A stretch of DNA of 64,000 bases. Origin: Pseudomonas alkylphenolica (GTDB lineage Bacteria > Pseudomonadota > Gammaproteobacteria > Pseudomonadales > Pseudomonadaceae). Below the pieces are notes generated by a model. It was not told the DNA's origin. It was given only the letters and a program-made list of their open reading frames with translations, and made no database searches. Location: positions 62,001 to 126,000 of the forward strand of contig NZ_JADUCM010000008.1 of the NCBI RefSeq assembly GCF_016009175.1, written 5' to 3'. Both the position numbers and the translations under genes were made by a program. Shown piece by piece: positions 42,667-51,675 of the stretch (position 1 is its first letter; each line of letters begins with the position of its first letter).

Positions 42667-43464
42667 TTACTCCGTGCAGCCGGGATAGACCGTGCAGGTC
42701 TGACCGTTCATTTGAAAGGTTTTGAAGGCAGGAGGTTGTTGGCAACGATCAGATTTTTCGGTGCCAAGGCAAGGCTTCCAGCCCGCGTCTGATTTGATCC
42801 ATCGGTTGCGCATAGAAGGCCGTTCCTCCGGATTAACCTCAATCGCCAACGTCACCGTCTTGCCGGGCAGTTGGTCGTATTGCAAGTTGGCGCCGGCGCC
42901 TTTGCAGGTCAGCAACTTGGAGAGTTCTAGGCGTAATTTGCTTTCCTGGAACAACCAGGTGCACTGCGCATCAACCCGCCGGACACCGTGGGTGTCGAAA
43001 CCGTCTTCACCTTCGGGCGCACGGTGGAGGATGTAGAAATTGGCGTCGGCATAGGTTTTTTGCCAGGGCTGGTCGCCGTAGCGTCCGTCAATGTCCATCT
43101 TGATTTTGCCCAGGCGAAGTTCGCAGGCACCGACGTAGTAGCTCAGCGCAATGCTGCGTTGGGTCGACGTTGCCCTGGTATTGATCGGAATATCGAAGCG
43201 CTTGCCCAGGTAGCGTGCTTTCGGTTTGTTGCTGTAGAGGTCGGTGACCTGGCAGTTGAGCCGGTTTTCGTCGACCGGGCTGTACCACGCCGTGACGCTG
43301 AGGCCGAACGCTGCGGGCAGGTTTCCTGTCAACGTAAAACTCTGCGCGCCGGGACGTTCGGTCAACGACAGCGCGCCTTCCCGGGTGGCACCGCCTACCC
43401 AGCCGCAGGCACTCAGGCTCAACGCAACAAGGCTCAGGCACGCCGTGCTCCGGATGATCCTCAT
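42667..43464 (-). CDS. Lipoprotein immunity protein, tandem copy 3
   Basis: A 265-residue lipoprotein with signal MRIIRSTACLSLVALSLSAC, lipobox cysteine Cys20. It shares the C-terminal block (LQYDQLPGKTVTLAIEVNPE; the ending MNGQTCTVYPGCTE) with copies 1 and 2, but its N-terminal half is its own. AGGAG is 7 bases before the ATG at 43464, which overlaps the DUF4123 stop in an ATGA quartet, so it is coupled to the adaptor. The frame is open to 43551, but that part is antisense noise. It is likely the oldest or most divergent member of the array. Confidence 0.72.
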   Translation of the reverse strand: MRIIRSTACLSLVALSLSACGWVGGATREGALSLTERPGAQSFTLTGNLPAAFGLSVTAWYSPVDENRLNCQVTDLYSNKPKARYLGKRFDIPINTRATSTQRSIALSYYVGACELRLGKIKMDIDGRYGDQPWQKTYADANFYILHRAPEGEDGFDTHGVRRVDAQCTWLFQESKLRLELSKLLTCKGAGANLQYDQLPGKTVTLAIEVNPEERPSMRNRWIKSDAGWKPCLGTEKSDRCQQPPAFKTFQMNGQTCTVYPGCTE

Positions 43465-44318
43465 TCCCTTGCTCCTGTTTTTGCCTGCGCCACTTCCCGC
43501 GTCACGCGCACGAAATGCGACTCTGGCGTCTCGGTTGCCCGCGGCTCCCATGCGACATGGCTCATGAGGTCGGCACAGAGCTGGTGCTCGAGCAGGAAGT
43601 GCAGTTGGTCCTGAGTGAGCCAGCGCCAGGTTTGTGCCTTGTCCAACTGGGCCTTGAGCCAGGGCATCAATGGCTCACGGGGCAGCAACTGTTGGGTAGC
43701 CTGCGGATGGTTCGCCCAGAGCCAGTTTTCAAGATGCGCCTGGTGCGCTGCAGCGTTCAGCGATTCGGGTGCTAAGAGGCTCAACCAAGGGGTTTCGAAG
43801 GGTTCTGGATAGCTGCCGGGTTGCGGGTTGTTCATCACCCGCCACTGTTCGCCATCCCAGCACAGCGCACTGCACAGAGGCCCCAGCAGCAAAGGGATCT
43901 GTTCTTGTTTCAGCGCTTGCAGGTGGCGAGCAATAACGCGGTTGTCGTGAAAACGGTAGAAGGATCGTTGATCGTCGTTAAGAACGATCATGCGCGCGCG
44001 CCAATGGGCAACGACTTCTTGCATGTCCAGACGGCTTGCACTGGCGACCCAGCCCCATTGTTGTTGGGGCGTTTGCAGCAGCATGGACAAGGCGGGCATT
44101 GCGCTGGCGTCGATGCGCACCAGCCACGGCCCGAGGTCGGCGAGACTGTGGAAGTCGGTGCCCTGGTACAGTTTTACGTAATCATGTATTGGCGCCTGGG
44201 CGAATAACGTTGGCAGCGGGTTCGGCTCTGCCATCGGGTTGGCGATGAGTATCAGCTGGCGCTGCCGACTCAATTGTTCGTTCAGCCACTGGCCGGCCAA
44301 GCGGTGGTTCTTGCTCAT
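43461..44318 (-). CDS. DUF4123 effector adaptor (Tap/TEC)
   Basis: A 285-residue DUF4123 protein, a cytosolic chaperone that loads a toxin onto VgrG. Family features are the N-terminal helix plus LILIANPMAEPNPLP, GPWLVRIDASAMPAL and the central FYRFHDNRVIARHL. The usual family length is 250-300. AAGGAG lies 9 bases before ATG 44318. It follows vgrG by 91 bases and precedes the immunity genes and the lipase, so the lipase is its likely cargo. Confidence 0.85.
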   Translation of the reverse strand: MSKNHRLAGQWLNEQLSRQRQLILIANPMAEPNPLPTLFAQAPIHDYVKLYQGTDFHSLADLGPWLVRIDASAMPALSMLLQTPQQQWGWVASASRLDMQEVVAHWRARMIVLNDDQRSFYRFHDNRVIARHLQALKQEQIPLLLGPLCSALCWDGEQWRVMNNPQPGSYPEPFETPWLSLLAPESLNAAAHQAHLENWLWANHPQATQQLLPREPLMPWLKAQLDKAQTWRWLTQDQLHFLLEHQLCADLMSHVAWEPRATETPESHFVRVTREVAQAKTGARE

Positions 44319-44409
44319 ACGAAGAGACTCCTTGTACGTTCGAAGTCGAGCGTGCATGCCTCGTGCAGGTGATCACCCGCCATTGCACTGCCTGGCGAGC
44401 TCGCATGCA

Positions 44410-46479
44410 TCATGCCGGCTCGCATACACCCTCCTGGCAGGCTTCGCAGATCAGGCAGCGATCGCTGCCGCGGGTTTGCGCAAGCTGCATCAATTGGGTT
44501 TGTACCGATGCCATTGCGGGGGGCGGGGGATTAACGCCCAGTGGGGATTGCAGCTGGATACCCGTGCCTTGACCGGCGCTGCCACCCGCGTTCAGGCCGA
44601 CTTTCTGTCCGTTGCACCAAACGCCGCTGGGGTCGATTTTTATGAAGCCACCACCTGCCATCAGCGTCAGTTCGACACCGGCTTCAATCACAACTTTGTC
44701 GCCGGCCTTGAAGTGCAGTTCGTTGCCTGCCTCGACATACTGGCCAATCCCCGCCTTGATATGCTGGCTCTGGGTAATGTCCAGGTGGTCGCTGGCCTTC
44801 AACGCTACCTTGCGATCGCCGTGTGTCGTGCGGTGCTCTTCGGCCTTGAGCTCGGTGTAGCAATTCGCGTCGATGTTGGTGCGTTGTTCATTCCCGACAT
44901 GCAGCGTGTGGTCATGCTTGACGATCTGCTGCCAGTCCCGTTCGGCGTGGACGAAGATCTGCTCGTCACCTTTGCGGTCTTCAATGCGCAGTTCGTTGAA
45001 GCCTTCTCCCCCAGGAACGCTGGACGACTTGAAGACGGTCTGGGTTTTGGCTGCGGGCAACGCATAGGGCAGCGGGTTGACGCTATTGGGCAGGCAGGCG
45101 GAGACATACGGCCGGTCCGGGTCCCCCTCGAAGAAGGACACCTCGACCTCCATCCCGACACGGGGGATAACCACACTGCCGTATTGATTGCCCGCCCATC
45201 TACTGGCGACGCGCAGCCAGCAGCTGCTGTGCGCGTCGGCCTTGCCGGTTCGGTGCCAGGGAAACTGCACCTTGACCCTGCCCAGGTGATCGCAGAACAC
45301 CTCTTCGCCGGCGGGGCCGGTTACCGTTGCTGACTGGCTGCCGTGGATGACATGCCGTTCATGGTCGAGAGGGGGACGATAGGTGCTTTGCCACGGGGTG
45401 GCGGAGAAGGTATTGCGGTACCCCTGGTGAAAGCCCTCCGGATCCTTGCTGGTATCGCTGGTGACCGACTCTTCGAGCACTTGGGGCTGACGGCCCTCAT
45501 GGGTGACGCTGTTGAGTAGCCAGAGATCGTTCCACGTCGCGCGGGGATGCGCGGTCAGCGGCAGGAAATAACCGCTGCGCAGGGCAGGCTGATCGCTTTT
45601 CCCCTCGGCCAGTTGATAGTCGCTACGGTGACGTTCCAGCGCCCGTTTGCTCAGCAAGGCTGCGCGAGCGTCATCGCGAAACTCGCCAGGGTAATCGTAA
45701 TCTTCCAGGACTGGTGGCGAGTTGTCGCTGTGGGTCGCACCGCTGCGTTGCTCGACCTCTAGTAGTACATGGGGCTGCTCGAAATCGTAGTCGCGACGGC
45801 AGATGTGTGACGTGCGTGTTTCGACCCGAACGCCGAAACGGTTGATCACCGCGCCTTCGGCCACCATCCCGGAGTCTGGCTGAAAGGCGGTCGGTGCCAG
45901 TTTCGGGAATACCGTCTGGTTGTCACCGAATACCAGCAGATGTTGTTCCTGACTGTGCTGAAAGTGGAAGCTCAGGCCTTCTTCGGCACATAGCCGTTGA
46001 ATGAAATGGAGGTCGGTTTCGTCGTACTGGGTGCAGTATTCGCGGGGCGGGTACTGGGTGGGACCCAGCTGGAAACGGTAGCTGTCGGCAAGGATGCCAT
46101 GCCCTTCGAGGACCTCGGCGATGATCTCGGGAACGTTCTTGTTCTGGAACATGCGTTGTTGACGAGCATGGTGCAGATACGCCAGGCGCGGAGCCAGCGT
46201 CAGGTAATAATGGGTAAGACGCTTGCCCGTCTCGCCCTGGGCGACACGGTAGACTTGCCCGTGGATCCCGGCCCCAGCAGTATTGAAGGCAAGGAACGCC
46301 GGCTGGTGCAGTAGGCTTTCCAGTGCTAGGTCGTGGCGCTCGCTGACCAGTTCCACGGTTAGCTGATAGGGCTGGTTGATGGTCTCGCACCCCTTGAACG
46401 ACAAGACCTGAAGGTCATTGGGTACGTCGGTGACCGACAGCGTGAATCGATTGGGTGCGGCGAAGGGATATCGGTTCAT
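44410..46479 (-). CDS. vgrG: T6SS spike protein VgrG
   Basis: A 689-residue VgrG, the trimeric spike at the tip of the Hcp tube. The N-terminal gp27-like part begins RFTLSVTDVPNDLQVLSFKG and contains YDETDLHFIQRLCAEEGLSF. The gp5-like OB domain carries DHLGRVKVQFPWHR and WAGNQYGSVVIPRVGMEVEV. The needle follows. After the needle is a 55-residue tail that is Pro/Gly/Gln-rich and ends CLICEACQEGVCEPA, unusually cysteine-rich. AAGGAG lies 7 bases before ATG 46479. It is placed between the activator gene and tssM, where HSI-II clusters carry fha, tssJ, tssK and tssL. Confidence 0.93.
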   Translation of the reverse strand: MNRYPFAAPNRFTLSVTDVPNDLQVLSFKGCETINQPYQLTVELVSERHDLALESLLHQPAFLAFNTAGAGIHGQVYRVAQGETGKRLTHYYLTLAPRLAYLHHARQQRMFQNKNVPEIIAEVLEGHGILADSYRFQLGPTQYPPREYCTQYDETDLHFIQRLCAEEGLSFHFQHSQEQHLLVFGDNQTVFPKLAPTAFQPDSGMVAEGAVINRFGVRVETRTSHICRRDYDFEQPHVLLEVEQRSGATHSDNSPPVLEDYDYPGEFRDDARAALLSKRALERHRSDYQLAEGKSDQPALRSGYFLPLTAHPRATWNDLWLLNSVTHEGRQPQVLEESVTSDTSKDPEGFHQGYRNTFSATPWQSTYRPPLDHERHVIHGSQSATVTGPAGEEVFCDHLGRVKVQFPWHRTGKADAHSSCWLRVASRWAGNQYGSVVIPRVGMEVEVSFFEGDPDRPYVSACLPNSVNPLPYALPAAKTQTVFKSSSVPGGEGFNELRIEDRKGDEQIFVHAERDWQQIVKHDHTLHVGNEQRTNIDANCYTELKAEEHRTTHGDRKVALKASDHLDITQSQHIKAGIGQYVEAGNELHFKAGDKVVIEAGVELTLMAGGGFIKIDPSGVWCNGQKVGLNAGGSAGQGTGIQLQSPLGVNPPPPAMASVQTQLMQLAQTRGSDRCLICEACQEGVCEPA

Positions 46480-46528
46480 TCTGTGGCTCCTTGCACATGA
46501 GGAAAAGTAGCGAGGGGAGATGGCCTGC

Positions 46529-48073
46529 TCAGGCCCTGCGTTGCCCGAAGTCATGCTCGGCAGGCTTGATACCAAGTCGTTCCATTCGATTGAGGAAGGT
46601 TCGCCGCGAGACTCCCATCTCTCGCGCAGATTCAGATTGGTTGCCTTTGTTGCGTTTCAGACAATCAAGCAAGAGGCTGCGCTCATGCTGATCGAGACGT
46701 TGACGCAGGGTCTGAGGTTCCACTGCCGGCTTGTTCCACAAACGCGGATTGAGGTGGCAAGACCGCAGTTCATTGTCCTCACTTAGCAACACTGCCCGCT
46801 CGACAACAGCCTTAAGTTCGCGCACGTTGCCGGGAAAGGTGTAGGTGTCGAGCTGCTGCAATGCTTCGCGTGACCAGCGACACGGTGGGCGTTTCAAGAC
46901 TGCGCAGAAAGTGTTGGAAAAGTAGGTGGCCAGTGCCTGAATATCTGTGCCGCGTTCGCGCAAGGGGGGCATTTGGATCGGGAAGCATGAAAGTCGGTAG
47001 AACAGGTCGCGACGAAAGCGTCCGGCCTCGACCAATGCGTCCAGGTCGTGATGGGTTGCCGCGATGATGCGGACATCCACCTTGTGGGTTTTGGTGCTGC
47101 CCAAAGGTCGCACCTCGCCCTCCTGCAGCACGCGTAAAAGCTTGCCTTGCAAGGTGAGTTGCATGTCGCCAATTTCATCAAGGAACAGTGTGCCGCCGTC
47201 GGCCGCGTCAAACAGGCCCAGATGATCACGGTCGGCGCCGGTGAAGGCGCCACGCCGATAGCCGAACAACTCGCTTTCAAGCAGGTTTTCGGGAAGCGAC
47301 GCGCAGTTCTGTACGACAAAGCTTTTGTTGGCGCGCAAACCGTTGTTGTGAATGGCGCGTGCTACCAGTTCCTTGCCGGTCCCGGTCTCTCCGGTGATCA
47401 GGACGCTGACGGGGTAACCGAGGACTTTGTCGATCAACCGGTGGACGGCTACCATGGCTGGGCTATCACCCGACAGGCCATAGTCGCCGAGTGTCGATTT
47501 GGGTGTTGGTGAACGCTGCGCAGCGACACCCGGCCCCGGATGTAGCCTGTGCAGTAATCCTAGTTGCGCCATTACGAAGTGCCCCAGATGGCTGAGGGGC
47601 GTCGACCTGTTTTCGAGGTCGCGGGTGCGCCGGTCGGCGACAAGCAGCAGGCCGCGCTGTCCCTGCGTCGGGTCCTGCAAAGGTACACATAACACGCTGC
47701 ACCAGCCTGGTTCGCCAGCGGGTAGAAAGGTCGTCTGGTACAAACCGTTGTTCAAATGTGGGATGTTAAGCGTCTGGCGCTGCTCGAGGCAGAACTGCAA
47801 CAGCGGTTCATCCAGGTAATTGCGCGACAGGCTGTCGGCATCCTCCAGGTACTGCCGGTTTTCGCCCCAGGCTGCGGCCAGCCTGAGTTCTGTGCCGGTG
47901 TCATCGAGTAGATATAGCTGACTCAAGGTGCACTGTGTGAACTGCGCCGCCGTGGCTACCAAGCCTTGCTGGAGCTTGGTTCCGTCCGTCAACCGAGCCA
48001 GTGTGCGCAACTGACTCATCAATGCTTCGGCATCGGTCTGCACCGGTCCCAGGGGGCGTTCATGCAAACTCAC
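46529..48073 (-). CDS. Sigma-54-dependent T6SS transcriptional activator
   Basis: A 514-residue enhancer-binding protein with a GAF-type sensor (about 10-165; [40 protein letters not shown]), an AAA+ domain (Walker A GETGTGKE near 228, the sigma-54 contact loop GAFTGA near 276, Walker [13 protein letters not shown]) and a C-terminal Fis-type HTH ([20 protein letters not shown]). It resembles VasH/Sfa proteins that switch on T6SS genes. The start is GTG 48073, with AAGGAG 9 bases upstream inside clpV; ATG 48106 lacks a close site. It is a candidate activator of the hcp promoter. Confidence 0.9.
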   Translation of the reverse strand: MSLHERPLGPVQTDAEALMSQLRTLARLTDGTKLQQGLVATAAQFTQCTLSQLYLLDDTGTELRLAAAWGENRQYLEDADSLSRNYLDEPLLQFCLEQRQTLNIPHLNNGLYQTTFLPAGEPGWCSVLCVPLQDPTQGQRGLLLVADRRTRDLENRSTPLSHLGHFVMAQLGLLHRLHPGPGVAAQRSPTPKSTLGDYGLSGDSPAMVAVHRLIDKVLGYPVSVLITGETGTGKELVARAIHNNGLRANKSFVVQNCASLPENLLESELFGYRRGAFTGADRDHLGLFDAADGGTLFLDEIGDMQLTLQGKLLRVLQEGEVRPLGSTKTHKVDVRIIAATHHDLDALVEAGRFRRDLFYRLSCFPIQMPPLRERGTDIQALATYFSNTFCAVLKRPPCRWSREALQQLDTYTFPGNVRELKAVVERAVLLSEDNELRSCHLNPRLWNKPAVEPQTLRQRLDQHERSLLLDCLKRNKGNQSESAREMGVSRRTFLNRMERLGIKPAEHDFGQRRA

Positions 48074-50663
48074 AAGTAACCGCTCCTTGACTATCGAGAC
48101 AGGCATGCACCTGGCGTACCGGCTCCCCTCCTGCAATTGTCGCAAGTAGACGGTCTACTACCTGCGGTTGCAGGTATTGATCGAGCATGCGATCGATCAG
48201 GCGGGCGCCGCTGTCACTGCAGGTGCAACGCTGGACAAAGTGATCGACCAGGCAATCACTGTGGCTGAATCTCAGTTGCCGCAGTGCCAGGCGTTGTCCA
48301 AAACGCTTCAGTTTGAGCGTTACCAGATCGCGCAGCACATCTGCGCCGATCGGGTAGTAGGGGATGACCCGCATACGGGCAAGCAACGCAGGCTTGAAGT
48401 GGCGATTCAAGGTTGGCTGGATGGCGCGCTCCAGTGCATCGCTAGAGGGTTGTTGGCACTTGGCACACAGCGTTGCAATCTGGGTGCTGGCTAGGTTGGA
48501 GGTCATCAGGATCAACGTGTTGCGAAAGTTGATTTCACGGCCTTCACCATCGTTGGCTACTCCTTTGTCGAAGATCTGATAGAACAGGTTCAGTACATCG
48601 GGGTCCGCCTTCTCCACTTCGTCTAGCAACAGCACCGAGTAGGGTTTCTGCCGCACGGCTTCCGTCAACATACCGCCCTCGCCATAACCAACATATCCGG
48701 GCGGCGATCCGATCAGACGCGACACGGTGTGCTTCTCCTGAAACTCGGCCATGTTGATGGTTGTAAGGAAGCGTTCGCCGCCGTACAGCAGATCAGCCAG
48801 GGCGAGGGCGGTCTCGGTCTTGCCGACGCCACTGGGGCCTACCAGCAAGAACACACCAACTGGAGCATCGCTACGGTTCAGGCCGGCTGCGCTAGCGCGC
48901 ATTGCCCGGTCCAAAGCTTCAATCGCTTGGGGCTGCCCCAGTAATCGCTGGCCCAAAGCCTGGCCGAGCCCGGCCACGGCACTGCTGTGTTCTTGCGCGA
49001 GGTGCGAGAGGGGGACTCCGGTCCAGAGGCTGACAACTTCCGCTACTACCCGGGGGCACACTTCATGGCTGACCAGGCGACTGTCCGGCAGCGACTTAAC
49101 CAGTGCATCCTGAGCTTTGTAAAGTTGGTCTTCCAACGCTTGTAGCGTTTGTGACGGCGCGGTGTGATTGTCCTCCGACAGGCGCAGGGCGGCGCACTGC
49201 TGGCGGAGGCTCAACAGGTGCTTGACCTGTTCGCGTTGCAGTGTCCAGTCCGCTTCCAGTGCTATTGCTTCATGGGCTGCGGTATCTAGCCTGTTGTGTA
49301 AGACGTGCAGTGACTCGACATCGACGCTGACACCAGCGTCCAGGTCGCGTTGCAGTGCATTGCGTCGGCGCTCACCCGCGGCCAGTTCATTGCGCAATTG
49401 CTCAAGGGATGCAGGCGCTGCAGCCAGGCTGATGCGTACCCGGGCGCAGGCCGTATCCAGCACATCAACAGCTTTGTCGGGCAGTTGGCGTCCGCAAAGG
49501 TAGCGTGCTGACAATTCGGCAGCGGCCACCACGGCGTCGTCGCGCAGGTAGACCCCGTGACTTTGCTCATAAACCGAAGCTAGCCCGCGGAGAATCGTTA
49601 CGGCCTCTTCCACGGTGGGCTCGTGCAATTGAACGGGTTGGAAGCGACGGGTCAGGGCAGGATCTTTTTCGAAGTATTTCTTGTATTCGCTCCAGGTGGT
49701 AGCAGCGATGGTGCGCAGTTCGCCGCGGGCCAGTGCGGGCTTGAGTAGGTTGGCCGCGTCGGAGCTGCCCGCCTGGGCACCGGCACCAATCAGTGTGTGA
49801 GCTTCGTCAATAAACAGAATGACCGGTCTGGGAGTTACGTTGATCTCGTCGATTACGCACTGAAGCCGTCGCTCGAACTCGCCTTTGACGCTGGCACCGG
49901 CCTGCAGCAGGCCCAGGTCAAGTGTCAGTAGCTGTACGTGCCTGAGACTCTCGGGCACTTCATTGGCAACAATGCGCAACGCCAACCCCTCGACAATCGC
50001 GGTTTTACCTACACCTGCTTCACCGACCACGATGGGATTGTTCTTGCGGCGACGTGCGAGGATGTCGATCATCTGCCGGATTGCTTCGTCCCGACACAGT
50101 ACCGGGTCCAGCTTGCCTTCCAGGGCCTGGTGCGTGAGGTCATGCGTGAAGCGTTGCAGGGCCGAACCATCGGGGGGCGAGGTTGTCCTGTGGGCGGGCT
50201 GCATGGCAGGAGTACCGCCTAAGGCGTAGTCACGTAGACGCTGCGTATTTATCCGGGCCATCAGTGATTGGTAATGGGTCCCGGCGTAGCGCATTGGGTT
50301 GTGCAGAAAAGACAGCAGCAAGGCTGCCTCGTTTATGTGCGGTTGGCGCAACTCCAGCGTTGCCAGCATCAAGGCTTCCTGCAGCCATTCCACCAGTTCT
50401 GTGGAAAACACCGGATTGGTGGATTCGCTGTGACCGTTCCTGGGTTGTAGTACCTGAGCGAGCTCGGCCGTTTCAATGCCTACATCCTGTAATGCACGGC
50501 CCAGCAGGCCATGAGGACGTTCCAGCAACCCCAGCAGTAAGTCCTCGACCAGGATTTTCTGGCCACCGCGGCGTAGGCAACGCTCCGCGCAGCGTTCCAG
50601 GTCAGATTTGCTGGCGGCGTCCATTGCCTGGATCAGGTGTTGCAGATCAACGTTGATCATCAT
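48060..50663 (-). CDS. clpV: T6SS sheath-recycling AAA+ ATPase ClpV (TssH)
   Basis: An 867-residue Clp/Hsp100 ATPase that disassembles contracted TssB-TssC sheath. It has an N-terminal Clp_N domain, a first Walker [14 protein letters not shown] (about 214) with [15 protein letters not shown], a coiled middle domain, and a second Walker [14 protein letters not shown] (about 613) with [14 protein letters not shown]. The arginine-rich GERRR-type linker is normal. It overlaps tssG by 17 bases and the activator gene by 14, which indicates strong translational coupling. Confidence 0.95.
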   Translation of the reverse strand: MMINVDLQHLIQAMDAASKSDLERCAERCLRRGGQKILVEDLLLGLLERPHGLLGRALQDVGIETAELAQVLQPRNGHSESTNPVFSTELVEWLQEALMLATLELRQPHINEAALLLSFLHNPMRYAGTHYQSLMARINTQRLRDYALGGTPAMQPAHRTTSPPDGSALQRFTHDLTHQALEGKLDPVLCRDEAIRQMIDILARRRKNNPIVVGEAGVGKTAIVEGLALRIVANEVPESLRHVQLLTLDLGLLQAGASVKGEFERRLQCVIDEINVTPRPVILFIDEAHTLIGAGAQAGSSDAANLLKPALARGELRTIAATTWSEYKKYFEKDPALTRRFQPVQLHEPTVEEAVTILRGLASVYEQSHGVYLRDDAVVAAAELSARYLCGRQLPDKAVDVLDTACARVRISLAAAPASLEQLRNELAAGERRRNALQRDLDAGVSVDVESLHVLHNRLDTAAHEAIALEADWTLQREQVKHLLSLRQQCAALRLSEDNHTAPSQTLQALEDQLYKAQDALVKSLPDSRLVSHEVCPRVVAEVVSLWTGVPLSHLAQEHSSAVAGLGQALGQRLLGQPQAIEALDRAMRASAAGLNRSDAPVGVFLLVGPSGVGKTETALALADLLYGGERFLTTINMAEFQEKHTVSRLIGSPPGYVGYGEGGMLTEAVRQKPYSVLLLDEVEKADPDVLNLFYQIFDKGVANDGEGREINFRNTLILMTSNLASTQIATLCAKCQQPSSDALERAIQPTLNRHFKPALLARMRVIPYYPIGADVLRDLVTLKLKRFGQRLALRQLRFSHSDCLVDHFVQRCTCSDSGARLIDRMLDQYLQPQVVDRLLATIAGGEPVRQVHACLDSQGAVTCEFA

Positions 50664-51675
50664 GGTCGTCCTCTATTGCGCTGTTCAGTGAAACAATGCC
50701 GTCTGCCTGTTCATGGCCCAACCAGCTAGTCCAGCCCAAGTGGCATTTGTTGTCTTCGCCAATGCACTGCTCGTGGACTTCTTCTGGGCGCAGCTGTAGC
50801 TGGATGTCGTAGCTCAACGGATCACGAAGGGTGAAACGGACCAAGGCGCACAGCGGTCGGTAGTCATCACCGATAGGTAAAAAGGCATGCAACTGGTTCC
50901 AGCTCAACTGCTGGGCGTGTACACGAAAAAGACCGCCGCCATCGAGCGTGTGCTCACCGAGCACAGCATTTTCCCCGAGTTGATGGTTGCTCAGTCCCAG
51001 CGCGTTGAGCTGGTCACCCGGAATGGCGACTCGTCGCTCTATACACTGCTCAATGAACAGCGCTCCGTGTTTGAAGTAGTACCGCAGGACCGACTCGATC
51101 AGTGCTGCGGAGTGAGCGCGTAAACTCAACAGGCCCATGTAGGGAAGCAAGCGCTTCCAGTTCAGTTCCGAAGCCTGACGAATGTGTGGGCCGCCCAAAC
51201 CGATCAGAGCGAAGAGCTGCCCGGAAAGGGGGTCTTTGGCACCTTGTCGGAATCTCACGTGATAGCGGTATTTCTGCCAGATCTGCAGCAGCAACCGCTG
51301 CAGTCGATGGTTGAATACGTTCATGAGGTCGCGGGTACATTGCCCACCGTCACTGTCGGACAAGGCCTGTTCGCAGTAGAACGACGGTAGCGGCGAACCA
51401 GAACCGAGCAAGCTGATCAGGTTGATGCGTAAGCGGGCACGCAGTACGCCGCGCTCTTCAAAAAACTGCACGCAATCAATGTCACTGGCCGGAAAACCCA
51501 TGCTCGGATTGGCCTGGAATTCCAGGCGCTCGTAGAGCGCCTCTTCACTCAACCCGGGGCTGGCCTCGGAAAGTTGGCTCAAAAGTCGTTGCACACCCTG
51601 GAACAGGCTGTACTCGCGAATACTCCGGGCCAGTGGCGTTAAATTAAGGGTTGCTGCCCCATACGCGGCGTCCAT
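50647..51675 (-). CDS. tssG: T6SS baseplate protein TssG
   Basis: A 342-residue TssG, part of the baseplate wedge with TssE, TssF and TssK. Family features are the N-terminal YSLFQGVQRLLSQLSEASPG, the ASDIDCVQFFEERGVLRARL segment, the conserved FNHRLQRLLLQIWQKYRYHV and LLPYMGLLSLRAHSAALIES. It overlaps the tssF stop by 37 bases. It depends on TssK, which is not encoded here. Confidence 0.92.
   Translation of the reverse strand: MDAAYGAATLNLTPLARSIREYSLFQGVQRLLSQLSEASPGLSEEALYERLEFQANPSMGFPASDIDCVQFFEERGVLRARLRINLISLLGSGSPLPSFYCEQALSDSDGGQCTRDLMNVFNHRLQRLLLQIWQKYRYHVRFRQGAKDPLSGQLFALIGLGGPHIRQASELNWKRLLPYMGLLSLRAHSAALIESVLRYYFKHGALFIEQCIERRVAIPGDQLNALGLSNHQLGENAVLGEHTLDGGGLFRVHAQQLSWNQLHAFLPIGDDYRPLCALVRFTLRDPLSYDIQLQLRPEEVHEQCIGEDNKCHLGWTSWLGHEQADGIVSLNSAIEDDHDDQR

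Larger units (their letters stand above)
40936..43464. repeat. Tandem array of immunity genes with conserved ends
   Basis: Gene starts at 40938 (lipase), 41799 and 42660 are exactly 861 bases apart and share the junction GGAGTAATCACGGATGAC. The first 190 bases of copies 1 and 2 and the last 50-60 bases of all three copies are nearly identical, with an internal shared block coding for GKTVTLAIEVNPEE. The pattern suggests unequal crossing-over and gene conversion within an immunity locus. Confidence 0.75.
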
